64,000 bases of DNA from Massospora cicadina (taxonomy: Eukaryota; Entomophthoromycota; Entomophthoromycetes; Entomophthorales; Entomophthoraceae), in the NCBI GenBank assembly GCA_022478985.1, contig JAKSZP010017458.1, positions 1 to 64,000 on the forward strand, given 5' to 3'. The position numbers and the translations under genes were made by a program. Under the pieces are notes generated by a model. That model was not told the origin of the DNA. It saw nothing but the letters and a program-made list of their open reading frames with translations, and ran no database searches. Below, piece by piece: positions 22,186 through 33,309 of the stretch; position 1 is the stretch's first letter, and the number at the start of each line of letters is the position of its first letter.

Positions 22186-23488
22186 TGTAACTCCAGGAGA
22201 TCACCTCCAGCACATCAACTGCACAGGATTCCCATTTTACACAAAGAATGGGGTGAAGAAGGCGGCTGTCACTCTTATACTCAGGGCTTTTGGCCCATGT
22301 GGTAAATGAGAGGTGGGTGACGGCGTGCTCCTCAAAGTTGCCCCCTTTCTACCTTACTTCACTACCCAAGAGCTGGTGCAGAGTATTAGGGGTTGTAAAT
22401 GGAGGTGATGGCGGTGAGAGGCTGCCCCAGAGGGAAAGTGGCGGGCGTCTCTCCATAGAGATAATTTAAGGTTACACTGAGTGGGCCAAAAAATAATAAT
22501 TTGAGGTGCAGCGGAAATGAACCAGTCATGTTACAATTGGGTTCAAAACCCCTCCAATGTGCTTCCCTTCCGCTGAAAGAAGTAATCCTGACAACTGGGT
22601 TCAAAGGCAGCAAATCCATTTATTACCCATTGGGATCACCCCTATGATGTCTGGTCATAAGTTTAACCAGTCACACACCAGATGAAGCGTCACCAATATG
22701 CTAAGTGAATTCACGCTGGGAGAGGAAATTTAGTGGTAAATTTAAGCGAAATTTAGCTGGCCAGCGGGAGATCAATTCAGTGCTACTTTCACTTGTGATA
22801 TTATTCTCCTGGAAGCTTTTGGATCTCTCTACCCTCAGTTCATGCATATCATGTTAATCCCTTAGTCTCTCAGTACTTAAAACAGCTTTACCTCACAGGT
22901 ATGGTTGTCAGTCAATTTTAAAATTATTTGTTTAATAAAAATTTTTCCCTTCCAACTCAATTTTCCAGCTATAAATTTTACCGCATTCTACAGCTTCTAA
23001 AACCAAGCGCAATGATCCAGGGTTGAGCAATGCCAGACCCTAGTGGACATTATCACCAAGTTGTTGCCCTCTCTCCTCAAATGAGGATATCAAGTTAGTG
23101 GCCTTTTGGAGATGTCCCCACCCTTGGGTTCCCTCTGGCGTTAAGGTGTACCTTTTCTGTTGGAGATCATTTCTCCCCATTGGGTGAGGTTCAATGATCT
23201 CAAAACATGATCAACAACCCGTGGCTCTTAAAGAAAATTTGCACCCATCTATAATCCTAAAGGAGCTACTTGCAGTGGACACTGCTGCCACCATGGCGGC
23301 CACAAATTGGTTAATATTAGGAATGGTGGTAACGGTTGTCGTCAGCCCTTGCCCCCAAAATAGATTCATTCCCCGCCCATTACCATGTCATATGGATGAC
23401 TATGCCCTAGAATTCTGGTTTGCTTCTGGGTGTTCATGCACCTCAACTGGCAGGCTAGTCTCACTTGAAATTTCTCGTTTTTAATACA
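22186..23488 (+). mobile_element. 3' LTR of chromovirus CV2 (about 1.3 kb)
   Basis: It starts TGTAACTCCAGGAGATCACC after the purine tract and ends TTTTTAATACA, with boundaries confirmed by the solo LTR at 43798-44947. Shared blocks include the VVNERWVTA-encoding stretch near 22290, an attgggat-acccctat block near 22630 and the aactggcaggctagtctcac block near 23450. Gypsy element G3 begins immediately downstream. Confidence 0.78.
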
Positions 23489-23499
23489 CTTTTAAGGAC

Positions 23500-26380
23500 T
23501 TTATCAACCTACCCACATCCCCCAAGTCTTAAGCAATGTGCTGGCCACCTTCCAAAGAGCCATGGACACCATTTTGGGGATTGAAGCTGATATGTGTTCT
23601 GGTATACTAGACACTATCAATGTTTTTTACGCACCATTACCTAAGAATCTGTTTCATTTTGGAGGAGGTCTTTAATTCAATACCAGGTTATAACTTAAAA
23701 TTAAGCTTAATTGTTTCAGTTTCAAAAGACTCAGATGATGTAACTGGGTTACATCTTCAATAATCAAGGGTTGCCCTCATCCCCAAAAACTTAAAATTGT
23801 TAATTGAATGAAAAGTCCTGTGAACAAGCGGAATGTACAAGTATCGTTTGGTAAGGTGGGATATTACTAGTTCATACAAGGAGTTGCTCAGCTGGATAAT
23901 CCCTTGTTACACCTACTATGAAACAAAAATACTTTTCTCTGGCTCCCCAATGTGAGATTTCTTTCAACAAGTTGAAGTAGACACTACCTCTAACGCCAGT
24001 GCTACAATATCCCACCTTCTAATGCTTTTTTTGTTCAATATGAAGATTCATTAACAGCCATCAAAGCAGCGTTCTATCAGCAGGATGGTCAGGGAGAGGA
24101 GCACAAAGTAGCGTTTTGCAGTCACGCCCTTACCACGCAGGAATAAATAATATGGTAACATAATACGAATGTTTAGCCCTCCAAGAGCATGTCTGTAACG
24201 CTTATGTTCCTAAAGAGGTGGGGGAAGGCCTCACCCCACAACCTAAGAACAAAACGCTAGCTCTAAAGTAAACAGGACACCGCAAAGTGGAATGGTGCCC
24301 AAAGGGCCCAGGTCAAGGTTGCATAAACTACGTTTCTGAGACCTCCTAGATATAGCAAAAGAGTATTAAAATAAATCCATATTTATATAAAAAAGAATGG
24401 AGGTTTATTACAACCAAGACGACTAACAAGGTTGGTCATGGAAAATTATTTATAAACAATTGAATGGACCCATCATCCATCTGAAGAGGTAATGCGCCCA
24501 ATTGAACCAATAATGGCATCTTCCTATCCTTCATTAAGCTGTAACTGGAGTAATCCCTCAATTGAGAAATTTGAAGTGAATTTTCCCGGATATAACAATA
24601 TTATTAATTAAACGGTCTCAAAACCTTATTCTCCAACTAACCATAAAAATCTGTCATAATCTTCTAATTATCTGGTACATTTTAACGACACAGATGTAAT
24701 GCTCTTACAACCATCACGCGCACCCCCAGGACAACTCAGTATACCTTGACTTTATCTAACTTTGGTCCAGGGTAAGCTTCAGGTCAGTCAGACCTGTCAA
24801 CTTTGCCTTCCTGGCCTCCTCACCCCCAAATTTATCCTTACAACCTGTCCCCTCAATTATATTATTTAACAATGATATAGCCGTTATTTTTGCCTATAAA
24901 CAAATCTGTGTTTATATTCTCAGCACTAAGTTCCAATTGTTTACTAATCAAGCTACTTTGAGTTAGGTGTATAACCCTAAAAAGTCTGGAGATCGTCTGA
25001 CAAGGTGGGCGTTTAAGCTTCAGGAATATGGCTATGAGGTATTATATAAATCAGGGACTTCTCATTAAGAAGATAATGGAATTTGTCAGCTACCATTGTG
25101 TCCATTCTGATCCTATATTCCGATCAGTTATTTGAGAAAAAGAAAACTATAAGTTCAGTGATAAGCAAACCCCTTTCAGCGTACTTTGAATGAGTAAAAA
25201 AAACACTAAAATAAAGAATGGGGTACTCTAAAAAATTCATAGTGATATTGGAAGGTAAGTATACCTCATAACTTCTGAACGACCGTTTATTATTATGCAA
25301 GTTCATTACATCATTGGGCATGGAGGACTAGTTAAAAGACTAAAGCAGATCCAACAGAGCTAATATTGGGAGTTAATGAAGTTTGACATCCAGGACATCT
25401 TGTCAAAGTGCATGAGTGATATTTGAAACAATTCTCTAAAGCTTCCATCACCCACCAATTGATTAGGCCCATCTGGGCATGGCAACTATTAATAATTGAC
25501 GTTATTGATTCTTCCCAATCAACAATTTCAACCATTGGTACATTATGATATCCATTAACCACTTAACTAAGTGGGTCTAAGTTAAGCCCTTATGCAATAT
25601 TGAAGTACTCAACACATCCAAGTTTTTCATAGAGCACATCATTCTCAGGAATGGGTGCCTGCAGGTTATTCTGATGGACAAAGCTAACAATTTCACTCAA
25701 AAATGTTTTTATGGAACTGATCTGGCTTATGTGGATTAGAGGGTTTTTCAGATTCATATCATCTGGAGGCCAAAAGAACTGATGAAAGGGTTAACAAAAC
25801 CTTAGAACAGGTAATTTATAAGTTTTATGCCTCTTCTCTTTCCCAATGGACCTTCTATGTCACCTGCTGTTTTCACTTTCAACATTATAAGAGTCACTAG
25901 ATTCTACCCTTTCCAATTACTGTATGGCTGACATCCCACTTTACCGCCTGTATTATACTCCATTGTAAAGGGTGAAGATGGGGTTATGCTTAAGGAATAC
26001 TTAAATTGTCTAGTTTAGGCACTAATCAATTCAGACCAAAGCTTATGGGTCTGCATTAAACAGAAGTATTAACAGAAGACATAGGATAAAATCCATCAAG
26101 CTCCTTTGCAAAAGTTTAATATGGGGATTAGGCGGTGTAATGTGAAGCCTACAGTTAAGACAAGTCCACAAGGTTTTAAAGCTCTGGAAAAGGCCATACA
26201 TTCTTTTGGAGCTTTGCCCTCTGTTACTTATACTATTAAGATTTTTCTCTATGGGTAATTGTTAATAGGGTTCACGAGAAGTTTCTCAGACCATGCTACA
26301 GCAGTAAATTTACACATGCCTCCTCAAGGAGATAAGCCAAGTCAAGGGGAAGAGTTGTCTAAAGAGTTGACTTGAATTTA
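23500..26380 (+). pseudogene. Gypsy element G3 pol, heavily decayed (RT, RNase H, integrase)
   Basis: A third Gypsy lineage, 5'-truncated. RT starts abruptly at NVLATFQRAMDTILG (about 23535). RNase H is visible as IKAAFYQQDGQGEEHKVAF and YECLALQE (24060-24190), then FQLFTNQATLS, GDRLTRWAFKLQEYGYEVLY (24930-25060). The integrase zinc finger appears as IIGHGGLVKRLKQIQQ with a later YWELMKFDIQDILSKC (25310-25420). Its core keeps INHLTKWV and a damaged GC-QVILMDKANNFTQ (25550-25710), followed by RFYPFQLLYG-HPTLPP (25900-25950). Between 24250 and 24840 nothing is recognisable, perhaps a small insertion. Stops occur every few dozen codons. Confidence 0.8.
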
Positions 26381-27305
26381 AAATAATCTACTGAATGTCT
26401 AGCTCAGAATGAAAACAAAAATGCAATTTAAATTTCCACTAAGATGATATAACAATTCATCCTAATTTCTGGGTCCCTTATTCCATAATCATCACGCGTC
26501 AGTTTCTACCCTCTAAAAATCCTTTCCTCATAGATGGCATGATTATACCTATTTCTCATTGTATGCATTTTGCTCATTGTACTCCCAACAATTATAATTC
26601 CATCTGGAGACATCAATGCTCCATGAGTAGAGAATCTTTGATTAATTCTCATCTTTTTTAGCCCAATAAAGTATTATCATATGCACAAATTTATCATTTA
26701 CCAGAATCAATTTTGAAGTAGTTTTACTATCACAGGGGTCAAAAATTATTGATTATTATATAGCGCTCTGTACATTATTCTTTGAAATTACCATGTCAAA
26801 GGACAAAGGTGTTAAGATCATGTAGGGTCAACAGAGTTCCAGGATCAAAATAAATCTGTGAGATATGAGTGCTTGTCTTGTACTTTACAGACCCTTCAAT
26901 AAGAGCTGTTTACATAAGGTTATATTTTTGCATCAATCACAGGATTCAATCTTAGTTTAATAATATAATTTGTGTTTTGATAGCATCCTTTTTTCTCAGG
27001 AACATTAACAAAAGGTTAAATTGATTTTGAGCTTTTGGGGATTGTTCTCAACATGTAATTTTCATTTTTCTGTTTGTAGGGGATCAAATTCAATGTTTTT
27101 ATTTGCATTAGTATGTTTCAGGATCAATTCTGACATGCAGTATTTTATCACAAAAAATTAAGCAGTGTTTAATTTAAGAAAACCTTGAATCACAACAGTG
27201 TATTTTAGAAAAGTGCTTAAATTAAAAAATTTATATGAGAAGTTATATAAGATTAAATATGTTAAAGGCATTTTACTAATTCTCTTCTTTGCTCTATTAC
27301 TGTAC
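26381..27305 (+). other. AT-rich sequence without recognisable genes
   Basis: Probably 3' or flanking sequence of G3 and the pre-insertion locus of L4. A weak open stretch near 26500-26620 (FLIDGMIIPISHCMHF) could not be matched to any domain. No LTR end was identified. Confidence 0.5.
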
Positions 27306-27322
27306 AACATATAAAAATTACT
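27306..27322. repeat. Target-site duplication of LINE L4, left copy
   Basis: aacatataaaaattact is identical (17/17) to 32607-32623. Confidence 0.95.
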
Positions 27323-27422
27323 AAAATTCAACTTTTCTTTCTTGTTGTAAACACTTTTGCAACCCATTCAATTCAAGACTAAATCTAGTTTGATAATCTC
27401 ATAGAGGAATTAGTCTGCGCCC

Positions 27423-28913
27423 ATGTCTGGGAGCAGTTGGGCAAGCAAGGCAAGAGGAGCAGGCGGAAGGCCCGTGGCCTCTAACATTCAAAAACGCCCT
27501 GGAGAATCTGGCGGAATAGAAAAAAATCTAAAAAAACTGGCGGTCACAATTTCCCCGGAGATACTCGCGTGGCAAGCACGATGCAACCAGTACATCAATA
27601 CACCACATTCCCAGCCACTTTCGTTGGTGGAATTCGGAGTCCGTGTGTATCTGGACATCCAAAAAACGGCCCTATGGGAAAAATTTTGTGAAGATGTACA
27701 CAAAATTTTCCTGACCATGGTGTACGTTGCACCTCACTCCATGTCGCGCGGTTGGCTGGACCTAGGTTTTGAAAGCAAAATAGCAGCAGATGAGGCTGCA
27801 GCAGTGCACATAGTGGTCAACCTCCCCGAAGGGCAATGGGTCATCGAAACTAAATGCACCAGATGGACAAAATCAAACCAAATTTTCCTCACGTTTGACT
27901 TTTTGCCTACTACGGTAAAATGTGACATTTTGGAGCAACACCTGAAAGATGGTCTCGCCATATATGGCGAAATACAATCTTTTGAAATGCAACGTTTCAC
28001 ACTGATGCCACACCTGTGCACCGGCAAAGCCATCATAGTTCTGACCCCAACTGAGGAGATCATGAAGGACCTAACCCAGATCCCACACTCCACCTTTATT
28101 GACATCGCAGGGCACACCACCCACCCATTCTGGGTAACCTTGGACAGCGTGCCCCCCATTTGCACCCACTGTGACGCGTTCAGCCATAAGGCACACGTGT
28201 GCCCCATTAAAGAGGGTGTTACATTCCAAGAGCACCCCTCGGCAGCCATGGCCAGTGGAGAGGCGCACTACAAACCAACCGCAAGCACCAAAGAGGCTTT
28301 CCCGTGGGGAGCACAAGGCTGCTACCTATTGGTAAAGCCCATCTCCCCACAGGAGCGGAAGAAGGCTAAGCAGGCCCATAGGACCATGGCCAAGGAAGCG
28401 GCCAAGGTCACCACCACCATCCCACAATCACAACGCCAGGAGGACATGGAGACCTTCGCGGCGGAAGCAACTCAGGAATCCATCACCCAATCAGATTGGG
28501 AGGCCCAAGCCAAACGGGCCACTCAATCTGAGGATCCAATGGGAGATTCGATCTCACCCAATCGCTGCACCCAAGCCCTGGTTGAAACTGACTTGGGACC
28601 TATCCCAACCAAAAAAAGTTTTTTTGCACCACTCGACGGTGCACCAAACTTATCCGCACCGCAAAAAATTCATCCGACGTCAGGAAAACAAAAAGCGAAG
28701 GCCAAAACCAATGTGACTCTTTCCACAAAAATTAACAAAAACCCCGATAGCGTTGCTGCTGATACCCGCGCTGCTGTGAAAGCCCGTGGGGACCTGGAAG
28801 AGGCTGGTGGGCCAGGGGGGCCCACCCCCTCACACCTAAGGTGTGATGGGGGAAACCTTCACTCTAGGGATGCTGAATATCGCCGGACTCAAGGCCTCCC
28901 CATCCCAGGCTAG
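27423..28913 (+). CDS. L4 ORF1: LINE ORF1 protein with CCHC zinc knuckle, 496 aa, intact
   Basis: The only long uninterrupted gene in the window. The ATG at 27423 follows the conserved gcgccc; L1 has the same start context. The first 45 residues are Gly/Lys/Arg-rich. Residues 60-215 form the conserved core shared with L1 and L2 (VRVYLDIQKTALWEKFCEDV; SRGWLDLGFES at 108-118; LPEGQ--IETKCTRW; LTFDFLPTT). One zinc knuckle of the form C247-x2-C250-x4-H255-x4-C260 follows, then F-PWGAQGCY and a basic/alanine-rich stretch (KKAKQAHRTMAKEAAK, 356-371). By family knowledge such proteins coat the element RNA and act as chaperones in the RNP; this is not shown here. The last 68 nt overlap ORF2. Confidence 0.9.
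   Translation: MSGSSWASKARGAGGRPVASNIQKRPGESGGIEKNLKKLAVTISPEILAWQARCNQYINTPHSQPLSLVEFGVRVYLDIQKTALWEKFCEDVHKIFLTMVYVAPHSMSRGWLDLGFESKIAADEAAAVHIVVNLPEGQWVIETKCTRWTKSNQIFLTFDFLPTTVKCDILEQHLKDGLAIYGEIQSFEMQRFTLMPHLCTGKAIIVLTPTEEIMKDLTQIPHSTFIDIAGHTTHPFWVTLDSVPPICTHCDAFSHKAHVCPIKEGVTFQEHPSAAMASGEAHYKPTASTKEAFPWGAQGCYLLVKPISPQERKKAKQAHRTMAKEAAKVTTTIPQSQRQEDMETFAAEATQESITQSDWEAQAKRATQSEDPMGDSISPNRCTQALVETDLGPIPTKKSFFAPLDGAPNLSAPQKIHPTSGKQKAKAKTNVTLSTKINKNPDSVAADTRAAVKARGDLEEAGGPGGPTPSHLRCDGGNLHSRDAEYRRTQGLPIPG
28806..28852 (+). promoter_or_regulatory. Two hairpins at the ORF1/ORF2 overlap, the second enclosing the ORF2 ATG
   Basis: Hairpin 1 pairs ggtgggcc (28806-28813) with ggcccacc (28819-28826). 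Hairpin 2 pairs tcacacc (28830-28836) with ggtgtga (28840-28846) around the loop taa, and can be extended by cccc/gggg. The A of the ORF2 ATG (28846-28848) is the last paired base. The same taa-loop hairpin is present in L1 (7939-7955, minus) with two compensatory pair changes and, imperfectly, in L3 (48292-48308, minus). It may act in ORF2 translation by reinitiation or frameshifting; this is inference. Confidence 0.6.
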
Positions 28914-31900
28914 GAAACTGAGTTTTTTACAAAATAATTTACCCGTGGATATCCTGGCCATCCAGGAAACCCACTGTCCACGAGGTTCTGAGGATTCTTG
29001 GAAAACAATGCTCCTACCATCCCTATCCTTTTGGTCAAAGCACTGTGGGGTGCTAATTTGGAAAAACAATTTTTTCAAATTTACATCTTCAGAAACATTC
29101 CTAAATGACCGTGTGCTCATTGTCACCTTCTCATGGGCCGATGTTGCACACACAATTGTCAACATTTACGCCCCAAACGGTGCACAAGAGCGTCAGGAAT
29201 TTTTCTCGTCAGTCAAATCCCTCCCGCTACCCCCAATTCTTTCCTAATCAGCGACATGAACTGTTGGCTAACCTCACCAACGGACTGGTGGCCGCCCTCA
29301 CCCCACGCCCCACAGGGTCACGTAGAACTACGCATTCTAAAAGCCACCCTTGGGTTAATGGATGCGCTGCCGCGACATGCCCCACTGCTCAAAAACATGA
29401 CGCGTCCCCACATCCACAATGGCCAATTAAGGTCCATGACCCGCATTGACCTTATTCTAGTGCCAGCGAAATTCCAACCCCACATCTCCCACTTCAAAAC
29501 AACGAAAATAGAATTCACTGACCACCGACTGGTCTTGATAACATACCACTTACCCATCACAGTTGCAAAGGCCCCACGTTGGTGCAAAATCCGCCCCCCA
29601 GAGCTTGCGTCACCAGGATTTTCCACGTGGGTGGAAGAGGCAACTTTGGCAAAAATGTTTGTTGCACCGTTTTGCACGAACCCCATTTCCACATGGGCAA
29701 TTTTCAAAAAAGACACCATCCGCCACTATCGCCATCTCTCATCCAGACGCTCACGAGCCACATCAGCGGTTATATTGCGCGCGCTGGCGGAATTGGCCCA
29801 CTTGGAGTCCAACATTCCAGCCTCAGGATATAGCCCTGCATGGGGCCAGAAGTGGGTGGAGGCAGCAGCCCACCTCAACGCACTTGAAAGGCAACACAAA
29901 CATCAGGTTTATGTTCAGTACAGGGCCACATGCAACACAAAAGGTGACAAGTGCACCACATACTTCTTTAAAAAAATTTTTGCACCATGCCAGAGCGTGG
30001 CCTGCACACAGGTGCGAAGATCGGATAATTCTATCATGGACACACTGGCTGAAGTGGCAATCGAAACGCAAAGATATTACTCAGAGTTATACTGAGCCAA
30101 ACCAATTCAGCCAGCCGAAATGGCGGAATTTCTTGACAGAGCTCATATCCGCACCATTTTCTGATACCCAGAAATAATGAATTTGATTACTCCAAACGAA
30201 TTATGGACTACCATTAGCGGTGCGCCAAACCAAAAATGCCCAGGCCCAGATGGCATTCCATATGAGTTCTACAAAAAATATTTTAAATACATATCCCCAT
30301 TGCTGCTAGCCTCACTCAACCAAAGCCTGTTGGAAACACGCCTCCTACCAGGAGGACATGAGGCTTTTACAGTCACACTCTTCAAGAAAGGGGATAGGCT
30401 AGACTTAGCCAACTGGCGCCCCATTTCTCTAACAAACACAGACACCAAATTTTTCTTTAAATCATGGCTAACCGTTTAGGGGCTGTAGCATCTGCCACCA
30501 TCTCTCCAGAACAATTCGGTTTCATCCCCAGAAGGTCGATTTGGGATAACGTGCACTCTGTGGCTAATGTGTGTCAATCCACAGCCTCTGGGGCACTTGT
30601 ATTCTTGGACCAACAAAAGGCCTATGATAGAGTAAACTGGGAATACCTTAGGGCCTGCCTCCAACAATTCCGCCTACCTCCCCGCTTCATTAACTGGGTG
30701 ATGCTGCTCACGGAATCTGCAACAATGGCTGTGCGCGGCCCAGGTTTCCTAATGGATGTAGTCCATCCTCAAAGGGGCCTGCGACAAGGGGACCCCCTGA
30801 GCCCACTCTTATACAACTTCAGCCTTGACCCACTACTGCGAAATGTGAATGCCCAACTCACTGGGGTCCATGTGCCAGGCAAACCCCAGTCAAGATGATG
30901 GCATTTGCAGATGATTGCGTGGTGGGGGTGTCTAATAATAAAGATGCACGCGCGCTTGAAGCCCTCATCCAGGAATATTCCCGGGTAAGCAACGCGGCAC
31001 TGAATGCCTCCAAAACTGAAATCATCCTCCTTGGTCGGTTTCAGAACTGCTGGGCCCCAGCAAGTAGTTCCCAACCCAGCCCAGCTGCTCGCCCAAGTCC
31101 ACGCCTTACTAACTCAAAACACACCGCTCCACTGGTGCTCCCCTTTGTGCCGCGACCTACCATAGGACCGGTACACCATCTTGGCGTGTGGTTGGAGGCA
31201 GGAGGATACGCGTCAGCAGTAATGGAGGGCCATATACTGGACAACGTGACGAAGCGAATCGCCTCTCTCAGAGCCCACCCTACTACCCTCACTGGCAGGG
31301 TTGTTCTTGCCAACTCTATGCTCCTATCCAAAGTCTGGTTTGGAGCCCACGCCATCCCCTTCTCCCCAAGCTTCTTCAAATCCTTGTACACCTTGTTGCA
31401 AGGATGGCTTTGGTCAGGCTGCCTTCCACCAGTGCGGTTAGAGGTCATGTTTGGCCCTCAACATCATGGTGCATGGGCCTACTTGACTTCAAAGCCCATG
31501 CCGCCAAGATGCTAGGCACCTGGATTGCGGCCGTCACTGCTCCTACACTCCCATCCCAACACTGGTCCCGCGCGGCCCACTCCAACTTCTCCCAAGCCTT
31601 GGGCCTCAACAATCCATCAAACCCCCACTCCCTGATGAAATACCTCGCATCACACACATCAGCCACAGGTCCTCACGAGACCAAAACCCACTACAAACGA
31701 ATCCTACTCTCCATGCGAAGCGCAGAGTGGAAAATTCGTATTAGTGGACATACAACCCAAAGAGGCCGCCCCTCTCCTCAGTTCACACAAGAGGTACAGG
31801 GGCTACCCATCCATGATGGCGTGATCCCCACTCGACCCCAAGTCCTATCCAGAGTGGACTACCTGGACATGATGGACATCCCTTATTCCACTGAGACCCA

Positions 31901-32398
31901 AAAGACTATCTGGAAATACGCACACCATCCTCTGTTGCAGCCTCAAGTCCATTCCCATGTGTGGCGCTGCCTGAGGCGGGTGTATCATACAGCTGAGCGC
32001 TCTAATGCTTTACACTCATCCTGTGTCGTGTGTGGCCAGTATGGAACGCTGTTTCACCGCCTGGAGAAGTGCCCCACCTCTAAAGTAATATGGCGCGAAG
32101 TCCAACGTCTGCTAGGCCAGGATCAAACACATCCCTTCAGTCTGTCAAGAGATATGTTTGCTTCATCAATGGCCTCCCCCTCCCACCCTCCCTTCGTGCT
32201 CTGGTGGTTGCAATCGCCATGTGGACTATCCACACAATTGTCTTGGATGCCATCGCCGGATCCATCCCCACCCTCCATGAAGTTGTCCACAGATTCCAGT
32301 CTCATTTGGTGTATCACTTTCAAGCGTGGATGTTTGGATATCTCCCACCACGTCGCCAGCAGCTGGTCTCCTCCTGGTTCCCAGTCTGGTTCATCTAA
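28846..32398 (+). pseudogene. L4 ORF2 (APE endonuclease + reverse transcriptase), frameshifted
   Basis: The likely product was about 1180 aa. The endonuclease keeps its catalytic set across two frames: N in LGMLNIAGLKA, E in DILAIQETH, YAPNG, D and N in ISDMNCW, D in TRIDLILV and the TDHRLV motif (28860-29540). The RT shows CPGPDGIPYEFYKKYF, LANWRPISLTNTDTK, GALVFLDQQKAYDRVNW (motif A), GLRQGDPLSPLLYNF and catalytic FADD (30904-30915). The C-terminus has CVVCGQYGTLFHRLEKC, a C-x2-C-x7-H-x4-C motif (about 32020-32070). Frame changes occur near 29240, 30465, 30896, 31470 and 32185, and two in-frame TGA codons lie at 30093 and about 30162. The breaks are small indels and point changes. Confidence 0.93.
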
Positions 32399-32606
32399 TC
32401 AGACCCCTTCCTCCACACGTGCTCAATAGTGGCTACGCCCCCTACACACGTTCCCTCCCCTTCCCATAAGTGGCGTTCCCGCTGGCAACAAGAGATAGCA
32501 TCGCTTCTCTGGGGTGCCTCACCTGGTACTGAGTTTTGTCTCATCTGAGTCATATTCGGAAGTGTCCATCCCATGGTCGGCCTTCCCCGCAATAAATTAA
32601 AATTTA

Positions 32607-32623
32607 AACATATAAAAATTACT
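32607..32623. repeat. Target-site duplication of LINE L4, right copy
   Basis: aacatataaaaattact is identical to 27306-27322 and follows the short A-rich LINE tail. Confidence 0.95.
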
Positions 32624-33309
32624 TGGAAATTGACTGCCACATTAAATTTGAAAATCAGAAGACATAAGATAAAAGTAATTCAGTAATTAAAGAATGAATA
32701 CAATTGTTTCATGTTAAACTCTTAGATATGGTAGGATAAGTTATTGATCTCACTTAAAAATTGGATCAAGAATTTACAATGTGATAATTTGATTATATGC
32801 TCAATCTTTTTAATATGACGCCTAATTTTTTTGGGTTCCTACTGCTTTTGGTGTTTCATCTTACCATGATAGCATATTTATGACAGCTAATTTTAATCTT
32901 TTTATTAGTTATAATCATATTTATGATTTTAAGAGGTTACTTTTTCTAGGATTTTAACATTAATAGATCTTTGAAAAATTTATTTAGTAAAATATAATGC
33001 TAAATAAAATTGTTTGAGGAATATATATGTGTAAAGACCTTAAACATTGGTAAAATAATGTCCTGTTGTAGTTAAAATGGATAGGTATTTAGTATTAATT
33101 AAAACATAAAAACTATATCCTGTAACTTGCTCTAAAAAAGAAACACAGGCTATTGTAAGAGCAAAAGTTGGCATCAAAATGGTATAAATGTTTCTTATAA
33201 TAATTATTGAAATATTAAGCAATTTCCTTCAGCTTAATAACATTTTTAAGCAAGAATAAAAATTCATGCAGAACTAAACAACTTTGAAATACTGGCACAC
33301 AGCAAAGCA
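32624..33309 (+). other. AT-rich sequence without recognisable genes
   Basis: Continuation of the locus into which L4 inserted. I see stop-rich frames only and no TE domain, RNA gene or LTR end. Confidence 0.5.

Larger units (their letters stand above)
27323..32606 (+). mobile_element. LINE L4 (family A), full length, 5.28 kb, least decayed copy
   Basis: A complete non-LTR retrotransposon bounded by a perfect 17-bp target-site duplication. It has a 5' UTR of about 100 bp (aaaattcaacttttctttc), ORF1 intact, ORF2 overlapping ORF1 by 68 bp in the +1 frame, and a 3' UTR of about 200 bp ending ggccttccccgcaataaattaaaattta without long poly(A). The identical 3' end and the same 5' start occur in L1. 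The perfect TSD and intact ORF1 mark it as the youngest LINE here, though ORF2 is broken. Confidence 0.95.

Noticed and set aside
22540..22620. tRNA-like gggttcaaa motifs
   Set aside because: Two ttcaaa boxes occur within the CV2 LTR, but no acceptor or anticodon arms can be formed around them.
27734..28249. Minus-strand open frame of 171 codons inside L4
   Set aside because: Opposite strand of the intact ORF1. The same kind of shadow occurs opposite L1 ORF1, and the predicted protein shows nothing recognisable.
31188..32429. A single 413-codon gene
   Set aside because: Its first ~90 codons are out of frame with the LINE ORF2 reading (the adjacent frame carries the real homology to about 31470). 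It is a composite of shadow and true ORF2 sequence, not a separate gene.
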